Shown one piece after another: positions 5,038 to 5,773 of a stretch of DNA of 5,773 bases. Source of the DNA: Pseudomonas sp. (lineage in GTDB: Bacteria; Pseudomonadota; Gammaproteobacteria; Pseudomonadales; Pseudomonadaceae); the NCBI GenBank assembly GCA_030654635.1, contig JAURXE010000443.1:1-5773 (forward strand), written 5' to 3'. Numbering within the stretch: position 1 is the first letter of the stretch; each line of letters begins with the position of its first letter. Below the pieces are notes generated by a model, which was not told the DNA's origin, ran no database searches, and worked only from the letters and a program-made list of their open reading frames with translations. The position numbers and the translations under genes are program-made.

Positions 5038-5271
5038 ATGGAATTTCAAGTGTTGGGCATGGGCTGCGCCAAGTGCAGCAAAACCATCGAAGTGATAGAG
5101 CGAATCGGCGCCGAGCTAGACAAAGACGTCAGCGTCAGCAAGGTCACTGACCCGGCCACCATCATGCGCCTGGGCGTGATGAGCACCCCGGCAGTGGTGC
5201 GCGACGGCCAGGTATTGCACAGCGGCTCGATCCCCAGCCGCGCCCAGGTAGAAGCCTGGTTAAACGGCTGA
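5038..5271 (+). CDS. Small thioredoxin-fold (redox-active disulfide type) protein
   Basis: A 77-aa cytoplasmic protein of the TIGR00412-like glutaredoxin/thioredoxin family. The N-terminal strand MEFQVLGMG leads into the active-site motif CAKC (Cys10-Cys13). Next come a helix, a VSVSKVTD strand region, and GVMSTPAVVRDGQVL, in which the Thr50-Pro51 step is the expected cis-proline facing the CxxC. PSRAQVEAWL forms the last helix. I chose ATG 5038 because GGTGA (5028-5032) lies 5 nt upstream; GTG 5029 in frame would add only MIN. The gene lies 18 nt after the permease and is almost certainly co-transcribed. The pairing suggests it gives or takes electrons, thiols or a thiol-bound ion to or from the permease cysteines; that is inference. 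GMGCAKC also resembles the GMxCxxC site of HMA copper chaperones, but the Thr-Pro step and overall layout favour the thioredoxin fold. Confidence 0.88.
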   Translation: MEFQVLGMGCAKCSKTIEVIERIGAELDKDVSVSKVTDPATIMRLGVMSTPAVVRDGQVLHSGSIPSRAQVEAWLNG

Positions 5272-5301
5272 TTCGCAGCGCAACCATCAAACCTAGAGCG
5301 G

Positions 5302-5742
5302 TTACTCCGGCTCACCACACAGCTCGGCGGTGCGTAGCAGCGCGGCGGTCAGGCTGTGTTGTTCCCACTCCGGCAAACCGGCAAAGGCCGCGCGCAAGGT
5401 CGGCGGCAGCAATGGCGGGGCTTGCGCCAGCAGGTTGCGGCCGGCGTCGCTGAGCAGCAACCACTGGCGGCGGCGATCTTGGTCATCCCGTTGACGGATC
5501 AGCAAGCCGGCCTCCTCCATGCGCTCCAGCAAACCCGAGAGGGTCGCTGCGCTGAGGCTGACCCTCCGACTTAAAGCGCTGGCGGTGAGCCGTGACTCGT
5601 TGGCCAAAACCCGCAGAATCAACAGCTGAATCGGCGTCAGCCCGCCAAACCGGGCCAGCCGTTTGGCGTGCACTTCGCCGGCCTGCTGCAGGCGCCGCAG
5701 GGCACTGAACAACCCCGTCTCAAACCCGCTGATATCGGCCAT
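5302..5742 (-). CDS. MarR-family transcriptional regulator
   Basis: A 146-aa winged-helix regulator of normal MarR length. An N-terminal dimerisation helix (about 5-32) precedes LTPIQLLILRVL (35-46). The HTH is LTASALSRRVSLSAATLSGL (52-71). The wing has the MarR signature D-x-D-R-R-x-x-x-L-x-L-x-D-x-G (about 87-101), and a C-terminal helix follows at about 120-142. The only cysteine is Cys142 near the C-terminus, so it is not an OhrR-type peroxide sensor with an N-terminal cysteine. The start at 5742 has AGGTGA 6 nt upstream on the minus strand. It converges on the thioredoxin-like gene with only 30 bp between stops and no clear terminator. MarR proteins usually control themselves and a divergent neighbour, which would lie beyond the right edge. 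Control of the permease operon is possible but unsupported. Confidence 0.92.
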   Translation of the reverse strand: MADISGFETGLFSALRRLQQAGEVHAKRLARFGGLTPIQLLILRVLANESRLTASALSRRVSLSAATLSGLLERMEEAGLLIRQRDDQDRRRQWLLLSDAGRNLLAQAPPLLPPTLRAAFAGLPEWEQHSLTAALLRTAELCGEPE

Positions 5743-5773
5743 TTAATTTCACCTATAACTAATTAATCGCTAT
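5743..5773 (-). promoter_or_regulatory. RBS and AT-rich upstream region of the MarR gene
   Basis: On the minus strand AGGTGA (5754-5749) is the Shine-Dalgarno. Upstream, ATTAATTAGTTAT (5766-5754) is a partial palindrome around TAATTA in otherwise GC-rich DNA, a plausible -10 region and MarR autoregulatory site. The window ends here, so the full dyad and any divergent promoter cannot be seen. Confidence 0.35.

Noticed and set aside
5038..5271. HMA-type copper chaperone suggested by GMGCAKC
   Set aside because: The Thr50-Pro51 step, strand/helix order and length match small thioredoxin-fold redox proteins. HMA domains lack the cis-proline segment.
5272..5301. Bidirectional terminator between the thioredoxin-like and MarR genes
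   Set aside because: Only a 4-bp GCTG/CAGC stem is visible, with no T-run on either strand.

Overview
The window looks like chromosomal DNA of a Pseudomonas-like gammaproteobacterium. I infer this from the GC-rich sequence (roughly 60% by eye), strong GC bias at third codon positions, Shine-Dalgarno sites of the GGAG/AGGTGA type, and the families present: an AraC regulator with the arabinose-binding-type N-terminal domain, a YafC-like LysR regulator, an Alx/TerC membrane protein, a DUF318 permease and a MarR regulator. No rRNA, tRNA, CRISPR array, transposase or phage gene is visible.

Left part (1-2375, plus strand): the last 27 codons of an unidentified gene end at 84. A GC-rich hairpin (114-150) follows, then the leader of an AraC-family regulator (294-1325) with a perfect 8-bp inverted repeat. 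A LysR-family regulator (1407-2306) follows after 81 bp, its upstream region bracketed by another perfect 8-bp inverted repeat that touches the start codon. Just past the LysR stop lies a 51-bp fragment (2324-2374), 46/51 identical to the first-HTH coding region of the AraC gene. It is in coding register with mostly silent differences, and I read it as the relic of a second AraC-type gene.

Middle part (2376-3748, minus strand): an Alx/TerC-type integral membrane protein, of a family tied to manganese export, is followed downstream by a small lipoprotein of unknown function. A perfect 11-bp GC-rich stem in the 62-bp gap between them begins 5 nt after the terC stop codon.

Right part (4024-5773): a 275-bp divergent intergenic region rich in perfect palindromes separates alx/terC from a plus-strand two-gene unit. 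That unit encodes a DUF318 (ArsP/YraQ-like) permease with a TPFCSCSS motif and, 18 nt later, a 77-aa thioredoxin-fold protein with a CAKC motif. A convergent MarR-family regulator closes the window.

The most coherent functional idea is a metal or metalloid homeostasis neighbourhood: an Alx-type (Mn-linked) transporter diverges from a cysteine-motif permease paired with its own dithiol protein. The permease-thioredoxin pair recurs in many prokaryotes, as far as I know without an established substrate, and is the best candidate here for an under-described system. The AraC and LysR genes have no obvious target inside the window.
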